Positions 1 to 8,867 of a stretch of DNA of 64,000 bases are shown here, piece after piece. Numbering within the stretch: position 1 is the stretch's first letter; every line of letters starts with the position of its first letter. The translations under genes and the position numbers were made by a program. The stretch is from Chlorobium sp. N1. Lineage in GTDB: Bacteria; Bacteroidota; Chlorobiia; Chlorobiales; Chlorobiaceae. The stretch is from the NCBI RefSeq assembly GCF_004332115.1, contig NZ_SJPA01000001.1:62001-126000 (forward strand), in the 5' to 3' direction. The notes below the pieces were generated by a model that was given only the letters and a program-made list of their open reading frames with translations, made no database searches and was not told where the DNA came from.

Positions 1-146
1 CGATGGACGGCGGTCTCGGGACTGCCGCCCACCCAGTACGATGTGCGGGAAAGGAACTTCTCGGGAAAGTCCGTGACAGGCTTCACTTTCACTTCGCCTT
101 TCAGCCCCCTGGGCTTGAGGACGATGCCGGTGAGCCAGAGTTCCAT
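1..146 (-). CDS. rimM: Ribosome maturation factor RimM (partial, 3' end outside window)
   Basis: RimM binds the 30S subunit and ribosomal protein S19 during 16S rRNA maturation. The ATG lies at 144-146 and the frame stays open to the window edge, giving about 48 residues. These carry the RimM N-terminal signature: a G-I-V-L-K-P stretch followed by [10 protein letters not shown] and TDFPEKF. It lies 23 bases after the rpsP stop on the same strand, matching the common bacterial order rpsP-rimM-trmD. Only the N-terminal part of the first barrel domain is visible, so the rest of the gene is not assessed. Confidence 0.88.
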   Translation of the reverse strand, partial: MELWLTGIVLKPRGLKGEVKVKPVTDFPEKFLSRTSYWVGGSPETAVH

Positions 147-169
147 TCCGGAGAGCGAGGGGGTGAGGC

Positions 170-640
170 TCAGGCCTCTCCGCCCTCTTCCTTCGCTTCG
201 GGAGCGGCTTCAGCTGCAGGAGCCTCGACGACGGGCTCTTCTGCAACTGCAGGAGCGGCCTCGGCCTCTTTCTTCAGCTGGCGACGGCGCGACTTGACGT
301 TGAGGCGCTTCTGACGGCGCTCGGCCTGCTTCTCCTGCCACTTCTCCATTTCCTGGGCGATCTCTTCGTCGCTGCGGCCGAGTTTCTTGAGGCGGAGCTC
401 ATAGAGGAGCCCGGTCTTCTGGATGAGGCTGCGGACGGTCGAGGTCGGCTGTGCGCCGGTCTGCATCCAGTAGGCCACGCGCTCGCGGTCGATGGTAACG
501 GCGTGGGGCTTTGCCGTCGGCTGGTAGTGCCCGATGACTTCAAGGAACTTGCCATCCCTCGGTGCCCGTGAATCGGCCGCCACGATCTGGTATACCGGCA
601 GCTTTTTTCTTCCCGCTCTTCTCAGTCTGATCTTTACCAA
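170..640 (-). CDS. rpsP: 30S ribosomal protein S16
   Basis: S16 is a small-subunit assembly protein that binds 16S rRNA. The N-terminus [12 protein letters not shown] and the following [14 protein letters not shown] block are diagnostic. The protein is 156 residues, much longer than the usual 80-90. The extra C-terminal half starts with a Lys/Arg-rich coiled stretch ([16 protein letters not shown]) and ends in an Ala/Glu/Pro-rich tail. The only in-frame start that keeps the conserved N-terminus is TTG at 638-640, because an in-frame stop lies five codons upstream. No strong Shine-Dalgarno is seen. It lies 41 bases downstream of ffh and probably shares its transcript with rimM. Confidence 0.95.
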   Translation of the reverse strand: MVKIRLRRAGRKKLPVYQIVAADSRAPRDGKFLEVIGHYQPTAKPHAVTIDRERVAYWMQTGAQPTSTVRSLIQKTGLLYELRLKKLGRSDEEIAQEMEKWQEKQAERRQKRLNVKSRRRQLKKEAEAAPAVAEEPVVEAPAAEAAPEAKEEGGEA

Positions 641-681
641 AGCTAGTAGTGATTTAAGTTATGTTAAGAGAGTACTGCTGT

Positions 682-2031
682 CTATCGTTTTAAAAACTTG
701 TCAAGGGCCAGGTTCTGGGAGGTGATCTTCCTTCCGGACTGGGTCATTTTCGAAACCGAACGCATCATCTTCTTCATCTCCCCGAACTGCTTGAGGAGCA
801 TGTTGACCTCCTGCACGCGGGTTCCGCTGCCGAGTGCGATGCGCTGGCGGCGGCTGCCGTTGATGATCTCGGGGGAGCTCTTCTCCTCCTTCGTCATCGA
901 ATTGATGATGGCCTCGATCGGCCTGAAGTCGAGATTGTCGAGATCCTGCTTCGGCACCATCTTATTGAGGCCCGGCACCATTTCTATCAGTCCCTGGATG
1001 GAACCCATCTTCTTGAGCTGCTGGAGCTGGTCGAGGAAGTCGTTCAGGTCGAACTCGTTCTTCAAGAGCCTCTTCTGCATCTCCGCGGTCTTCTCCAGGT
1101 CCAGCGTCTCCTGCGCCTTCTCGACGAAGCTGACGATGTCGCCCATGCCGAGGATCCTCTGGGCCATGCGGTCCGGGTAGAACTGGTCGAGGTCGTCCAT
1201 CTTCTCGCCGACACTCATGAACTTGATCGGCTTTTCGACGACCTGGCGTATCGAGAGGGCCGCACCGCCCCGGGCGTCGCCGTCGAGCTTGGTGAGTACG
1301 ACGCCATCGAAGTCGAGGCGGTCGTTGAACGCCTTGGCGGTGTTGACCGCTTCCTGGCCCATCATCGAGTCGACGACGAAGAGGAGCTCTTCGGGCTTCA
1401 GTGCGTCCTTGAGGGCCCTGGCCTCGGCCATCATGCTCTCATCGATCTGGAGACGTCCGGCCGTATCGAGGATGAGCACATCGTGCGCACCCTTGCGGGC
1501 GGCCTCGAGACCCTCCCTGGCGACCTTCATGGCATCCTGCTCCTCAAGGGAGAAAACGGGAACGCCGACTTCAGCGCCGAGCGTCTTCAACTGATCGACG
1601 GCAGCCGGACGGTAGACGTCGGCGGCAACCATTATCGGGTTCTTGCCGCCCTTTTTCAGGCGCTTGGCGAGCTTTGCACAGAAGGTGGTCTTGCCGGAAC
1701 CCTGCAGACCCGCGACCATCACGACCGCAGGCAGGTTCTTGGTGGAGAGGTTGAGCGGCTTCTGCTCGCCTCCCATGAGGTCGGTCAGTTCGTCGCTGAC
1801 GATCTTGACGATCATCTGCGCCGGAGAGACGCTCTTGATGACGTCCTCGCCGAGCGACTTCTGGCGGATATCCTCGACCAGCTTCTTGACCACCTTGTAG
1901 TTCACGTCGGCGCCGAGCAGGGCCCGCTTGATATCGCGCATGGCGATACCGATGTTGATCTCGTTGATGGTGGCCTGGCCGGCTAGCTTCTTGAAAGCGC
2001 CTTCCAGCCTGTCGCTTAAACTCTCAAACAT
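682..2031 (-). CDS. ffh: Signal recognition particle GTPase Ffh
   Basis: Ffh is the protein part of SRP. It binds 4.5S RNA and hydrophobic signal sequences and docks with FtsY to send nascent membrane proteins to the translocon. At 449 residues it has the expected length. An N-terminal four-helix domain is followed by the GTPase domain with Walker [10 protein letters not shown] near residues 108-116, DTAGR and [10 protein letters not shown]. The C-terminal Met-rich M domain holds [15 protein letters not shown] and the [10 protein letters not shown] helix region. It heads the ffh-rpsP-rimM operon and is divergent from the heptose kinase gene across a 168-base AT-rich gap. Confidence 0.97.
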   Translation of the reverse strand: MFESLSDRLEGAFKKLAGQATINEINIGIAMRDIKRALLGADVNYKVVKKLVEDIRQKSLGEDVIKSVSPAQMIVKIVSDELTDLMGGEQKPLNLSTKNLPAVVMVAGLQGSGKTTFCAKLAKRLKKGGKNPIMVAADVYRPAAVDQLKTLGAEVGVPVFSLEEQDAMKVAREGLEAARKGAHDVLILDTAGRLQIDESMMAEARALKDALKPEELLFVVDSMMGQEAVNTAKAFNDRLDFDGVVLTKLDGDARGGAALSIRQVVEKPIKFMSVGEKMDDLDQFYPDRMAQRILGMGDIVSFVEKAQETLDLEKTAEMQKRLLKNEFDLNDFLDQLQQLKKMGSIQGLIEMVPGLNKMVPKQDLDNLDFRPIEAIINSMTKEEKSSPEIINGSRRQRIALGSGTRVQEVNMLLKQFGEMKKMMRSVSKMTQSGRKITSQNLALDKFLKR

Positions 2032-2199
2032 CAGTGTCCGGTTTCTTCTGATAAAGCGTAAAAATGCTTAGCTTTAATTATAACAAAAATTTGTAAAAAA
2101 TAAAACAACCAAACCTCATCATTCTTCATCCGCAGGGTTTTTGCCCGTATTTATTTTTAGTTACTTTTTGCCATCGCCCGTCCACAAAAACAACCGAAC
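2032..2199. promoter_or_regulatory. AT-rich divergent promoter region between ffh and the heptose kinase gene
   Basis: This gap separates two divergent genes and is much more AT-rich than its surroundings, especially at 2055-2110. It must carry promoters for both directions, but no hexamer pair is clear enough to place. Part of it (2117-2128) shares a 12-base word with a site near 4572 (see findings). Confidence 0.4.
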
Positions 2200-3186
2200 A
2201 TGGCCAGCACAACCGCAGAGAGCATCATCGCATCATTCAAGGATAAACGGATCGCCGTCGTCGGCGACATCATGCTCGACAAGTACGTCTTCGGCCATGT
2301 GTCCCGCATCTCGCCGGAGTACCCGGTTCCCGTCGTCGACGTGACCCATCAGGACGTCCGGCTCGGCGGTGCGGCCAACGTGGCGCTCAACACCCTCTCG
2401 CTCGGTGCCGAGACCACCCTGCTCGGAGTCACCGGCCTCGATGCCGACCGCGAAATCCTGCTCGACCTGTTCAGGAAGAGGGGACTTCCGACGGAAGGCC
2501 TCGTCGGCGACCCGTCGCGCCCGACGACCTGCAAGACCCGCATCCTCTCCCAGAACCACCACATCACGAGGGTCGACTACGAGAAGAGGGACGAGATCGA
2601 CGAAAAGACGGCCGCAGCCATCATGCAGGCCTTCAGCGCCGTCGTCGACGAGGTTGACGCCATCGTGCTCGAGGATTACAACAAGGGAGTGCTCTCCCGG
2701 GAGCTCATCTCCTCGATCATCACCACGGCAAAAAGCCGCGGCGTACCGGTACTGGTCGACCCGAAGCTGAAGAACTTCTTCGCCTACAGGGGGTGCACCA
2801 TCTTCAAGCCGAACCTCTCGGAAATGGCAGCATCGCTCGGCACGCCGGTCCTGAACACCGACCGCGAAGTCGAGGAGGCCTGCCTGCGGCTGCAGGAGAG
2901 AATCCATGCCGAAACGCTCGTGGTGACCCGCAGCGAAAAGGGAATGACGATCTACGACGGCACGTTCACCCACATCGAGGTGAGCTCGCTCGACGTTGCC
3001 GACGTGTCGGGAGCGGGTGATACCGTCATCGGCACCCTGGCGCTCGGCGCCGCCGCAGGGCTCGACATCATCCGCAACGCCTCCATCGCCAACCTGGCGG
3101 CCGGAACGGTCTGCCAGGAGGTGGGAGCCGTGCCGGTCAAGCCCGAAAAACTCCTCAGGGCCTGCCGCGAACACCTCAGCTTCTGA
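2200..3186 (+). CDS. hldE: D-glycero-beta-D-manno-heptose-7-phosphate kinase (RfaE/HldE kinase domain)
   Basis: This is a ribokinase/PfkB-family sugar kinase that phosphorylates D-glycero-D-manno-heptose 7-phosphate at O1 in the route to ADP-heptose for the lipopolysaccharide inner core. At 328 residues it matches the stand-alone kinase domain; the nucleotidyltransferase half of bifunctional HldE is absent. Visible features are [14 protein letters not shown] near the N-terminus, the substrate loop GGAANVALN near 56-64, [17 protein letters not shown], and the PfkB signature with the catalytic Asp in SGAGDT near 270-275. The ATG at 2200 directly precedes the conserved domain. HldE versus another PfkB sugar kinase is judged from the N-terminal RfaE-like motifs. 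Confidence 0.85.
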   Translation: MASTTAESIIASFKDKRIAVVGDIMLDKYVFGHVSRISPEYPVPVVDVTHQDVRLGGAANVALNTLSLGAETTLLGVTGLDADREILLDLFRKRGLPTEGLVGDPSRPTTCKTRILSQNHHITRVDYEKRDEIDEKTAAAIMQAFSAVVDEVDAIVLEDYNKGVLSRELISSIITTAKSRGVPVLVDPKLKNFFAYRGCTIFKPNLSEMAASLGTPVLNTDREVEEACLRLQERIHAETLVVTRSEKGMTIYDGTFTHIEVSSLDVADVSGAGDTVIGTLALGAAAGLDIIRNASIANLAAGTVCQEVGAVPVKPEKLLRACREHLSF

Positions 3187-3202
3187 CCCCCCTGCGCCAT
3201 AT

Positions 3203-3820
3203 TCAGTCGATGGAGAGATGCCCGTCGACCTCTTCCGGATAGGGAGGGTCGTAGGAGCGGTCCTGGGCGAGTTTGCGCAGGTTGTCCATTGAATAGAAAG
3301 GAACTTCGAACATCGCCTGGTTGCTGATGGCCGAAGGAACGTCCGGCCCCGGATCCACGTGCATCACGAAGGTCAGGAGAATGGTATCCGGGCCGGATGG
3401 CTCGAAGACCCAGAGGCCCTGCACATCACGCACCCGGGAATAGGAAGGGTTTTCCGGGATGAAGTCCGGAACCCCGGACATCGTCACCGCCACGGCGTTC
3501 TCCCCTGCCGCCTCGAGCCCCGTGCGCACGATCATCTCGCGCTTCTGGAGCGGCCACGGGGTATCGATGACCTGGCGGACCACATACTCCAGCGAGTCGT
3601 TCTTCTCCAGCACCTCCATTTCAGCCAGATGGTGGACCCAGCGGCGGTAACTCGGCGTATCATGGAACAGGGATATCAGCCTTCGAAATCCGGCGGGAAT
3701 CTCCGCGACTCCCTTGAAACCGAGCACCTCCGAACCCTCCACGCGCGAGGAGTAGATACTGATGCCCCGGTGCTCAACCCGGAAGTCCCATTTTCCGTGA
3801 AGGATCGAGTGTACGTCCAT
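3203..3820 (-). CDS. SRPBCC/START-like domain protein (paralogue 1)
   Basis: The 205-residue protein resembles the START/SRPBCC fold, a helix-grip hydrophobic ligand pocket found in lipid-transfer and cyclase-like proteins. Visible features are the VLGFKGVAEIPAG strand, a central R-x-V-I-D-T-P-W-P-L-Q-K-R-E strand, and a C-terminal helix region ending near SMDNLRKLAQD. It has no signal peptide or membrane segment, so it should be cytoplasmic. The neighbouring gene at 3895-4554 is a diverged tandem copy: both contain a version of P-W-P-(L/V)-x-x-R-E-(M/I)-I and F-x-L/M-H-V-(E/D)-P-G. Its ligand cannot be told from sequence. The convergent heptose kinase gene ends 16 bases away. Confidence 0.7.
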   Translation of the reverse strand: MDVHSILHGKWDFRVEHRGISIYSSRVEGSEVLGFKGVAEIPAGFRRLISLFHDTPSYRRWVHHLAEMEVLEKNDSLEYVVRQVIDTPWPLQKREMIVRTGLEAAGENAVAVTMSGVPDFIPENPSYSRVRDVQGLWVFEPSGPDTILLTFVMHVDPGPDVPSAISNQAMFEVPFYSMDNLRKLAQDRSYDPPYPEEVDGHLSID

Positions 3821-3894
3821 GCCTGAACCGTTTAGATGACTGATAAGGAGCGGGCTCCAGCGCGCCCCGGCGGCGCGAAAGGCAAAATAACACT

Positions 3895-4554
3895 TCAGGC
3901 GGAAATAAATTCCTCATAATTGCGGACGACAGATCCCGCAGACTCCTTGAAAGGCGCATCGACAGGCGTGCGGTACTTTTCGCGCTTCACCATCTCCTTC
4001 ATGTTGCAGAGGGTATGATAGGGCGTATCGATCACGGCGATGTTGGCGAGCCACGAGGGAATCTCTCCTCCGGGCTCGACATGGAGCCGGAAGACCACCC
4101 GGCAGCGCTCCTGGCCGAGAGGGGTGATGTTCCATGCGCCGGTCAGGCGGGGAACCCGCACGTAGCGGCTGTCGGGAGGAAGAAAGTCGGGCAGGCCCTC
4201 GATGCTGATGTAGGCCTCGCCTGTCGCGGGGTCCATGAACCCCTGCGAACGGCTGATGATCTCTCTATCGCTCACCGGCCAGGGGGCGCTGACCCTCTGG
4301 TAGACCACCCGGCCGTCCTCTTCGGAAAGCTCCTTGAGCAGGCGCATCTCGTCGGTCTTCCATACCCACTCGGTCGCCGACTCGATATCGTAGAGCAGCG
4401 CCAGCACGGCATCCCGGGAAGCGTCGATCTCGGCGACGCCGACGAATGAGAGGAAGTCGGAACTGGGGACGGGGCAGGTAAAAATCTTGAGCCAGTCGTT
4501 TTTCAGCCGCAGGGTGCAGCTCTCGTTATTGATCTTTTCAAGCAGTGACGGCAT
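3895..4554 (-). CDS. SRPBCC/START-like domain protein (paralogue 2)
   Basis: This is a second START/SRPBCC-fold protein, about 219 residues from the ATG at 4552-4554 ([12 protein letters not shown]). A longer frame from a TTG at 4602 would overlap the protease stop and adds a non-conserved leader, so the ATG is preferred. Shared features with the gene at 3203 are F-V-G-V-A-E-I-D-A, the [12 protein letters not shown] strand, the LPDFLPP loop and F-R-L-H-V-E-P-G. It follows the C-terminal protease gene on the same strand and probably shares its transcript. A soluble hydrophobic-ligand binder is inferred; its substrate is unknown. Confidence 0.7.
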   Translation of the reverse strand: MPSLLEKINNESCTLRLKNDWLKIFTCPVPSSDFLSFVGVAEIDASRDAVLALLYDIESATEWVWKTDEMRLLKELSEEDGRVVYQRVSAPWPVSDREIISRSQGFMDPATGEAYISIEGLPDFLPPDSRYVRVPRLTGAWNITPLGQERCRVVFRLHVEPGGEIPSWLANIAVIDTPYHTLCNMKEMVKREKYRTPVDAPFKESAGSVVRNYEEFISA

Positions 4555-4598
4555 GTGGATGGCAGTTAAGGGTGAAGAATGATGCAAGGCAACCCCGT

Positions 4599-6248
4599 TC
4601 AAGGCCCGACCGGCAGCTCTTCTGCAAGCCGGACCACAGGATCAGGACCGGAAACGAAGACCCTGATCTGCCCTTCATAGCCGAACAGCTGATGGGCGAT
4701 GCGCGACTTCACGGCAAGGGCGATATACTGTCGGTCACGGCGGAATGCCGCAACATCGAAAGCCACACCTCTCGACCGGCAGGACCTCCTCACCAGGGAC
4801 TCCAGCCTCGGGTCCCCCTCGTAGGAGGAGATGAAGCGTTCAAGCGACCCCCGATAGGCCTGTACCGAACTCTTCGGGTCATCGAGGATCTTGATGGCGA
4901 TGTCCTCGAAAAGTCCCGAACGGTAGAGGTCCTGATAGAAGTCTGTGTAAGGCCTTCCGGCGACCCAGTAGTCGGGAATGACGCCTCCCGCGGCGGCAAG
5001 AGCCTTGAGATGCTCCCGATCCTCCGGGAATTTCCCCTTGTATGAAGCAAGCACCCCGTAGAGCGGTGCGGTCCTGTAAACGGATACCTCACTGGTTTTC
5101 CGGTAGAGTAAACTATCGGGGTCGTTAAAGAGTTTCCCGGGCATGATATTGGCCAGGGACTCATGATAATAACGGTCTCGGCCTCCCTCCCCCTTCACAT
5201 ACCGCCTCTGGATCTGACGTCCGGAGGGGGTATAGTATCGTGAAACCGTCAGGCGGAGCGCCGATCCGTCGGAAAACTGCATCTGGCGCTGCACGAGCCC
5301 CTTGCCGAAGGTCAGCTCGCCGACAATGAGAGCTCGATGGTTGTCCTGCAGTGCACCCGAAAGGATCTCAGAGGCTGAAGCGCTCCCCTTGTCGACGAGC
5401 ACCACGAGATCACCCTTTTCATAGCCGTCACCCGAGTGGGCGACGTAGCGGACGTCCTCGGAAACATTCCGGCTTTTGGTATAGACAATAAGTTGTCCGT
5501 CGGAGAGGAACTCATCGGCCACCTGCACGGCCTGCTCGAGGAACCCGCCGGGATTGCCCCGAAGATCAACGATGAGCCGCTGCATACCGGCCTTCTTCAG
5601 GCCGTCAAGAGCCGAACGGAACTCGTCGGCGGTCGTAGCCATGAACCGGCTGATGCGGATATAGCCGTTCCTGCCATCGAGCATGAAGGCTCCGTCAACG
5701 CTCGAAGTGGAAATCGTCCCCCTCGTGACAAGAAAATCGAAACTCTTGCCGGACAACGGGCGGTAGACATTCAGCATCACCTGAGTCCCGCGCTTGCCGC
5801 GCAACTTGCGCATGACATCCTGGCGCGAAATCCCGATGCAGGAGACGGAATCGATCGCAATGATACGATCTCCCGGAGCGATGCCCACCGCCGCACTCGG
5901 CCCTCCGGAAAGCGGGGTCACGACGAGCAGCGTATCGTTGATCACATCATACTCGATGCCGATGCCGTCAAAGTTGCCGTCGAACTCCGCCTGGGAGTAG
6001 GCCGCCTTCTCGGGCGCGAGATAAACCGTATGGGGATCGAGGTATTCGGCCATACCCTGAATGCCTGCACCAGCAAGGCTGTCGCCTGCGACATCGTCGA
6101 CATAGAAGGCCTTGATGAGCTCATAGGCCTCCGTCATTTTCTTCTGCTCCCGATACCGGGCGGGACTCTCCCCCCCCATCCTGCTCCCGAGAAAAACACC
6201 GAAAGCAAGGACGACAAGCATCATCAGAATGGTCAGGATACGGGACAT
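4599..6248 (-). CDS. C-terminal processing peptidase (S41 family, Ctp/Prc-like)
   Basis: This is a periplasmic serine protease of family S41 that cleaves near the C-termini of proteins with non-polar tails. The 549-residue product begins with an uncleaved-type signal anchor ([18 protein letters not shown]). A leader helix region follows, then a PDZ domain near 90-170 ([20 protein letters not shown]) and the catalytic core. GNPGGFL precedes the GSASASE serine motif near 288-294, and the catalytic lysine lies in TFGKG near 316. The C-terminal 200 residues form an extra domain of unknown role. It is the first gene of a run with the two START-like genes. Upstream lies a 755-base non-coding stretch. 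Confidence 0.92.
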   Translation of the reverse strand: MSRILTILMMLVVLAFGVFLGSRMGGESPARYREQKKMTEAYELIKAFYVDDVAGDSLAGAGIQGMAEYLDPHTVYLAPEKAAYSQAEFDGNFDGIGIEYDVINDTLLVVTPLSGGPSAAVGIAPGDRIIAIDSVSCIGISRQDVMRKLRGKRGTQVMLNVYRPLSGKSFDFLVTRGTISTSSVDGAFMLDGRNGYIRISRFMATTADEFRSALDGLKKAGMQRLIVDLRGNPGGFLEQAVQVADEFLSDGQLIVYTKSRNVSEDVRYVAHSGDGYEKGDLVVLVDKGSASASEILSGALQDNHRALIVGELTFGKGLVQRQMQFSDGSALRLTVSRYYTPSGRQIQRRYVKGEGGRDRYYHESLANIMPGKLFNDPDSLLYRKTSEVSVYRTAPLYGVLASYKGKFPEDREHLKALAAAGGVIPDYWVAGRPYTDFYQDLYRSGLFEDIAIKILDDPKSSVQAYRGSLERFISSYEGDPRLESLVRRSCRSRGVAFDVAAFRRDRQYIALAVKSRIAHQLFGYEGQIRVFVSGPDPVVRLAEELPVGP

Positions 6249-6910
6249 GGGCAGGCACGATTAATGACAATGACAACACAGCAAAAAGAGCTATCGCAAG
6301 ACGCATCACAACCGCATCAAGCAATGCTTGAATGAAAGATAAGCCGAAACACGTCCCCGCCCAAAACCAGGACACAGACATCATGCAAAGCAAGGCAGCG
6401 ACACACAGGAAAGAACAGGGGAGGGGAGAAATCGAGCGGCAGAAAGAAGAACATAGAACCGGAAAGAGCAAGAATAAACAAGAAATGCCAAGAAATAGAG
6501 TCCGAACAAAACAAGAAAGCAGATCAGCACCATCAAGGAACAAAACAAACACCACAAGACCAAAATAAAAAGCCAGAACATAAGACAAGAAAAACCAACA
6601 GATACAATACACAGCCAAGACAAACGAGAACAAAACAGACAGGAACACAAATCGCAACAAAGCAAGAAACCAACCACAAAAAGATAACAAGAACTTTACC
6701 CAAACTAATACAAGCTCTTTTTTTACAAAAATTTAAGAACTCCTGACAGAAAAACGACTCAATCCATTAATGAAAACAACAACTCAAAACAAAAACAGCG
6801 AAAGTGCCTGCACCAAAGACTGACCTATAGACAGTTTAAGCGCAACCCAACACCAATAACAGTGGCACATTACAAGCAGTATGAATCGGATCGGCATCCC
6901 TTTTCGAAAC
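6249..6910. other. Long non-coding stretch with T-depleted plus strand
   Basis: No convincing gene lies between the protease start and the ridA terminator. From about 6330 to 6690 the plus strand is rich in A, C and G with almost no T: some 60-base rows contain only two or three T. The minus frame open here would encode an implausible Phe/Leu/Cys-rich hydrophobic chain, which follows from the base bias and is not taken as a protein. Around 6715-6740 lies an A/T-rich patch. The stretch must hold the promoter of the protease gene. Confidence 0.6.
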
Positions 6911-6938
6911 AAGAGAAAAGCCGACCCTTAGATCGGCT
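6911..6938 (-). terminator. Rho-independent terminator downstream of ridA
   Basis: A six-base stem AGCCGA (6919-6924) pairs with TCGGCT (6933-6938) around an eight-base loop, and on the minus strand it is followed by TTTTCTCTTG. It lies about 65 bases after the ridA stop. A second hairpin, AACCCG/CGGGTT at 6986-7005, sits on the ridA stop itself and lacks a T-tract. Confidence 0.65.
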
Positions 6939-7003
6939 GACTATACCGGATATACAGTTGACGGCGGTGATTCCAAGTCACATTAAACCCGAGGAGATCC
7001 GGG

Positions 7004-7501
7004 TTACTTTCTTGACTTGGTGTGCGTGCAGGAAGAGTTGTATGCGACGACAAGCTCGAGTTCGAGACTCGCCTCAAGAGGAAGTGCAGCAACGCCGACG
7101 GCGCTGCGGACATGACTCCCCCGCTCTTTGAAGATGTCGTGAAGAAGGGATGAAGCACCGTTGGCGACCAGATGCTGGCCATGGAAATCCGGTTCGCTGG
7201 CGACATAAAGCACCAGCCTTACGACGCGGGTAACGGCGTCGAGCGAACCGGTAACGGAACGAATGGCGGCAAGCGCGTTGAGGAGGGCGATACGGGAAGC
7301 CCGGGCGGCATCCTCGACAAGGAAATCGGAAACCCTGCCCCGGCCACCCGGCTCAACCAGGGAGCCATCGGCAAGGGGAAGCTGCCCGGAAGTGTAGACA
7401 TAGCCTCCCGAAGCCAGGGCCGGAGCATACAGCGGAGACGCTGCCGAAGGGGGAGGAAGCCGGAGGCCGAGGTCGGCGAGAGACTGTTCTATGGCGCCCA
7501 T
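7004..7501 (-). CDS. RidA/YjgF family protein
   Basis: This is a RidA/YjgF/UK114-family protein, whose best-known members hydrolyse reactive enamine/imine intermediates released by PLP enzymes. The 165-residue chain contains GGYVYTSGQLPL near 32-43, a long helix AARASRIALLNALAAIRSVTGSLD, the strand RVVRLVLYVAS, and the C-terminal block RSAVGVAALPLEASLELELV. That block corresponds to the R-x-A-V-x-V-x-x-L-P family motif, with the usual ligand-binding arginine. The length and the N-terminal extension fit the YjgF_endoribonc-like subgroup rather than the shorter RidA proper. It is divergent from the thiamine operon. Confidence 0.85.
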   Translation of the reverse strand: MGAIEQSLADLGLRLPPPSAASPLYAPALASGGYVYTSGQLPLADGSLVEPGGRGRVSDFLVEDAARASRIALLNALAAIRSVTGSLDAVTRVVRLVLYVASEPDFHGQHLVANGASSLLHDIFKERGSHVRSAVGVAALPLEASLELELVVAYNSSCTHTKSRK

Positions 7502-7611
7502 GACTCATACCTCCTTGAGCAAAAGGGTTACCCGGAGAAAGCTCCGGTTGGTTTTAGGAACTAAATTATTTATAGTCGGAGAAATATCAAAGAAGAAGTC
7601 GAGACGATTGC

Positions 7612-8244
7612 ATGAAGGCTACCGCCGCCACAGCCGCTCCCCTGCCCCGCCTAGTTGTGATCAGCGAAGGATCAGGAGGCAACGCGATTCCGGAGACCCT
7701 CCGGGCCATGGCAGGAGGGCCGCCCTGCATGGTGCTCATCCGCGAAAAACGGCTTCAGGGAAGAGAGCTCTTCTCTCTGGCCCAAAAAGCACGCAGGGAG
7801 CAGCTTCCGGCCGGCTCCCGCCTCCTGGTCACCGAACGCCTGGACATCGCGCAGGCCGCCGGGCTCGACGGCGTGCACCTGCCGGAGGAGGCCTGCCCCC
7901 TCGAACGGCTGAGGGCCGTTGCCCCCAAACTCCTCTGCGGCCGGAGCGTGCACTCCACAGACACAGCCCTCGAAGCCGAAGCCGCCGGCGCGGACTACCT
8001 CTTTTTCAGCCCGGTCTACGACACCCCCTCGAAACGCCGCTACGGGCCGCCGCAGGGGACCGCTGCCTTGAGGGAGGCCTGCCGCGCCGTAACGATCCCC
8101 GTTTACGCCCTCGGGGGGATAACCCTCGAACGCGTTGCGGAGTGCATGGAGTGCGGCGCCTGGGGAATCGCCGCCATCAGCCTCTTCTCGGAGCCCGAAC
8201 GGCTTCGTTCGATCTTGGAAACCATTCACCGCACGACAGGATGA
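7612..8244 (+). CDS. TenI/ThiE-like protein (thiamine-phosphate synthase family)
   Basis: This is a TIM-barrel protein of the ThiE/TenI superfamily, 210 residues. It keeps the fold's strands and phosphate-binding segments: LLVTERLDIAQAAGLDGVHLPEE, GRSVHSTDTALEAEAAGADY, F-S-P-V-Y-D-T-P-S-K, and the glycine-rich YALGGITLE. Compared with the neighbouring true ThiE, it has VHLPEE in place of VHLGQE and GRSVHS in place of GASTSS, which points to TenI, the thiazole tautomerase branch. The stop overlaps the next start as ATGA (8241-8244), so translation is probably coupled with thiE. A role in thiamine thiazole processing is inferred from context. Confidence 0.78.
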   Translation: MKATAATAAPLPRLVVISEGSGGNAIPETLRAMAGGPPCMVLIREKRLQGRELFSLAQKARREQLPAGSRLLVTERLDIAQAAGLDGVHLPEEACPLERLRAVAPKLLCGRSVHSTDTALEAEAAGADYLFFSPVYDTPSKRRYGPPQGTAALREACRAVTIPVYALGGITLERVAECMECGAWGIAAISLFSEPERLRSILETIHRTTG

Positions 8245-8867
8245 ACCCACAGAAAGACCCCATTCTCTGCCTCATCACCGACCTGGAGACCCCCCCGGTT
8301 GCAATGGCGGAGCGCGCCCTCAAGGGAGGAGCGAACATGCTTCAGCTCAGGCGCAAGAATGCCAGCGGAAGGGAGCTCTGCCGGCTCGCCGACGCGCTCC
8401 TGCCCATCTGCCGGAGGGCCGGAGCGCTCTTCATCATCAACGACCGGCTCGACGTCGCCCTCGCAACGGGCGCCGACGGGGTGCACCTCGGCCAGGAAGA
8501 CCTCCCGGTCGGAGAAGCGCGAAAGCTGCTCGGTGCGGGAAAGATCGTCGGCGCATCGACCTCGTCGGCTGCCGAAGCCCTTAAGGCGGAGCGCGAAGGA
8601 GCCGATTACGTGGGGTTCGGCCACATCTTCCCCACCGGATCGAAAACGAAAGGCTACCCGCCGCTCGGCCCGGACGCCGTCGACGAAGCCGTCCGCATGC
8701 TCCGCATTCCGCTCATCGCCATCGGCGGCATCACCCTCGAGAACGCCCATGAACCGATGCGCCGCGGAGCCTCCGGCATCGCCGTCATATCGGCCGTCAC
8801 GAAAGCAGAGGACCCCGAGGAAGCGAGCCGGCGGCTCCTTGCGGCCATGAAGGGGGAAGCGGGATGA
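8241..8867 (+). CDS. thiE: Thiamine-phosphate synthase ThiE
   Basis: ThiE joins hydroxymethylpyrimidine diphosphate and thiazole phosphate to thiamine phosphate. The 208-residue protein has the expected barrel motifs: M-L-Q-L-R-R-K for the pyrimidine site, FIINDRLDVA, GVHLGQED for the diphosphate and Mg site, GASTSS, VGFGHIFPTGSK and AIGGITLENA. Both flanking genes overlap it by four bases (ATGA at 8241-8244 and 8864-8867), so the trio behaves as one translationally coupled unit. No TPP riboswitch is visible in the 110-base leader upstream of the operon. Confidence 0.94.
   Translation: MNPQKDPILCLITDLETPPVAMAERALKGGANMLQLRRKNASGRELCRLADALLPICRRAGALFIINDRLDVALATGADGVHLGQEDLPVGEARKLLGAGKIVGASTSSAAEALKAEREGADYVGFGHIFPTGSKTKGYPPLGPDAVDEAVRMLRIPLIAIGGITLENAHEPMRRGASGIAVISAVTKAEDPEEASRRLLAAMKGEAG

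Noticed and set aside
6121-6690. Hydrophobic 189-codon minus-strand frame upstream of the protease gene
   Set aside because: It follows from the T-depleted plus strand (so A-depleted, F/L/C-rich translation); no start signal or family feature is seen, and it overlaps the protease start.
7502-7611. Possible TPP riboswitch before the thiamine operon
   Set aside because: The short leader lacks the CTGAGA and other conserved aptamer blocks.
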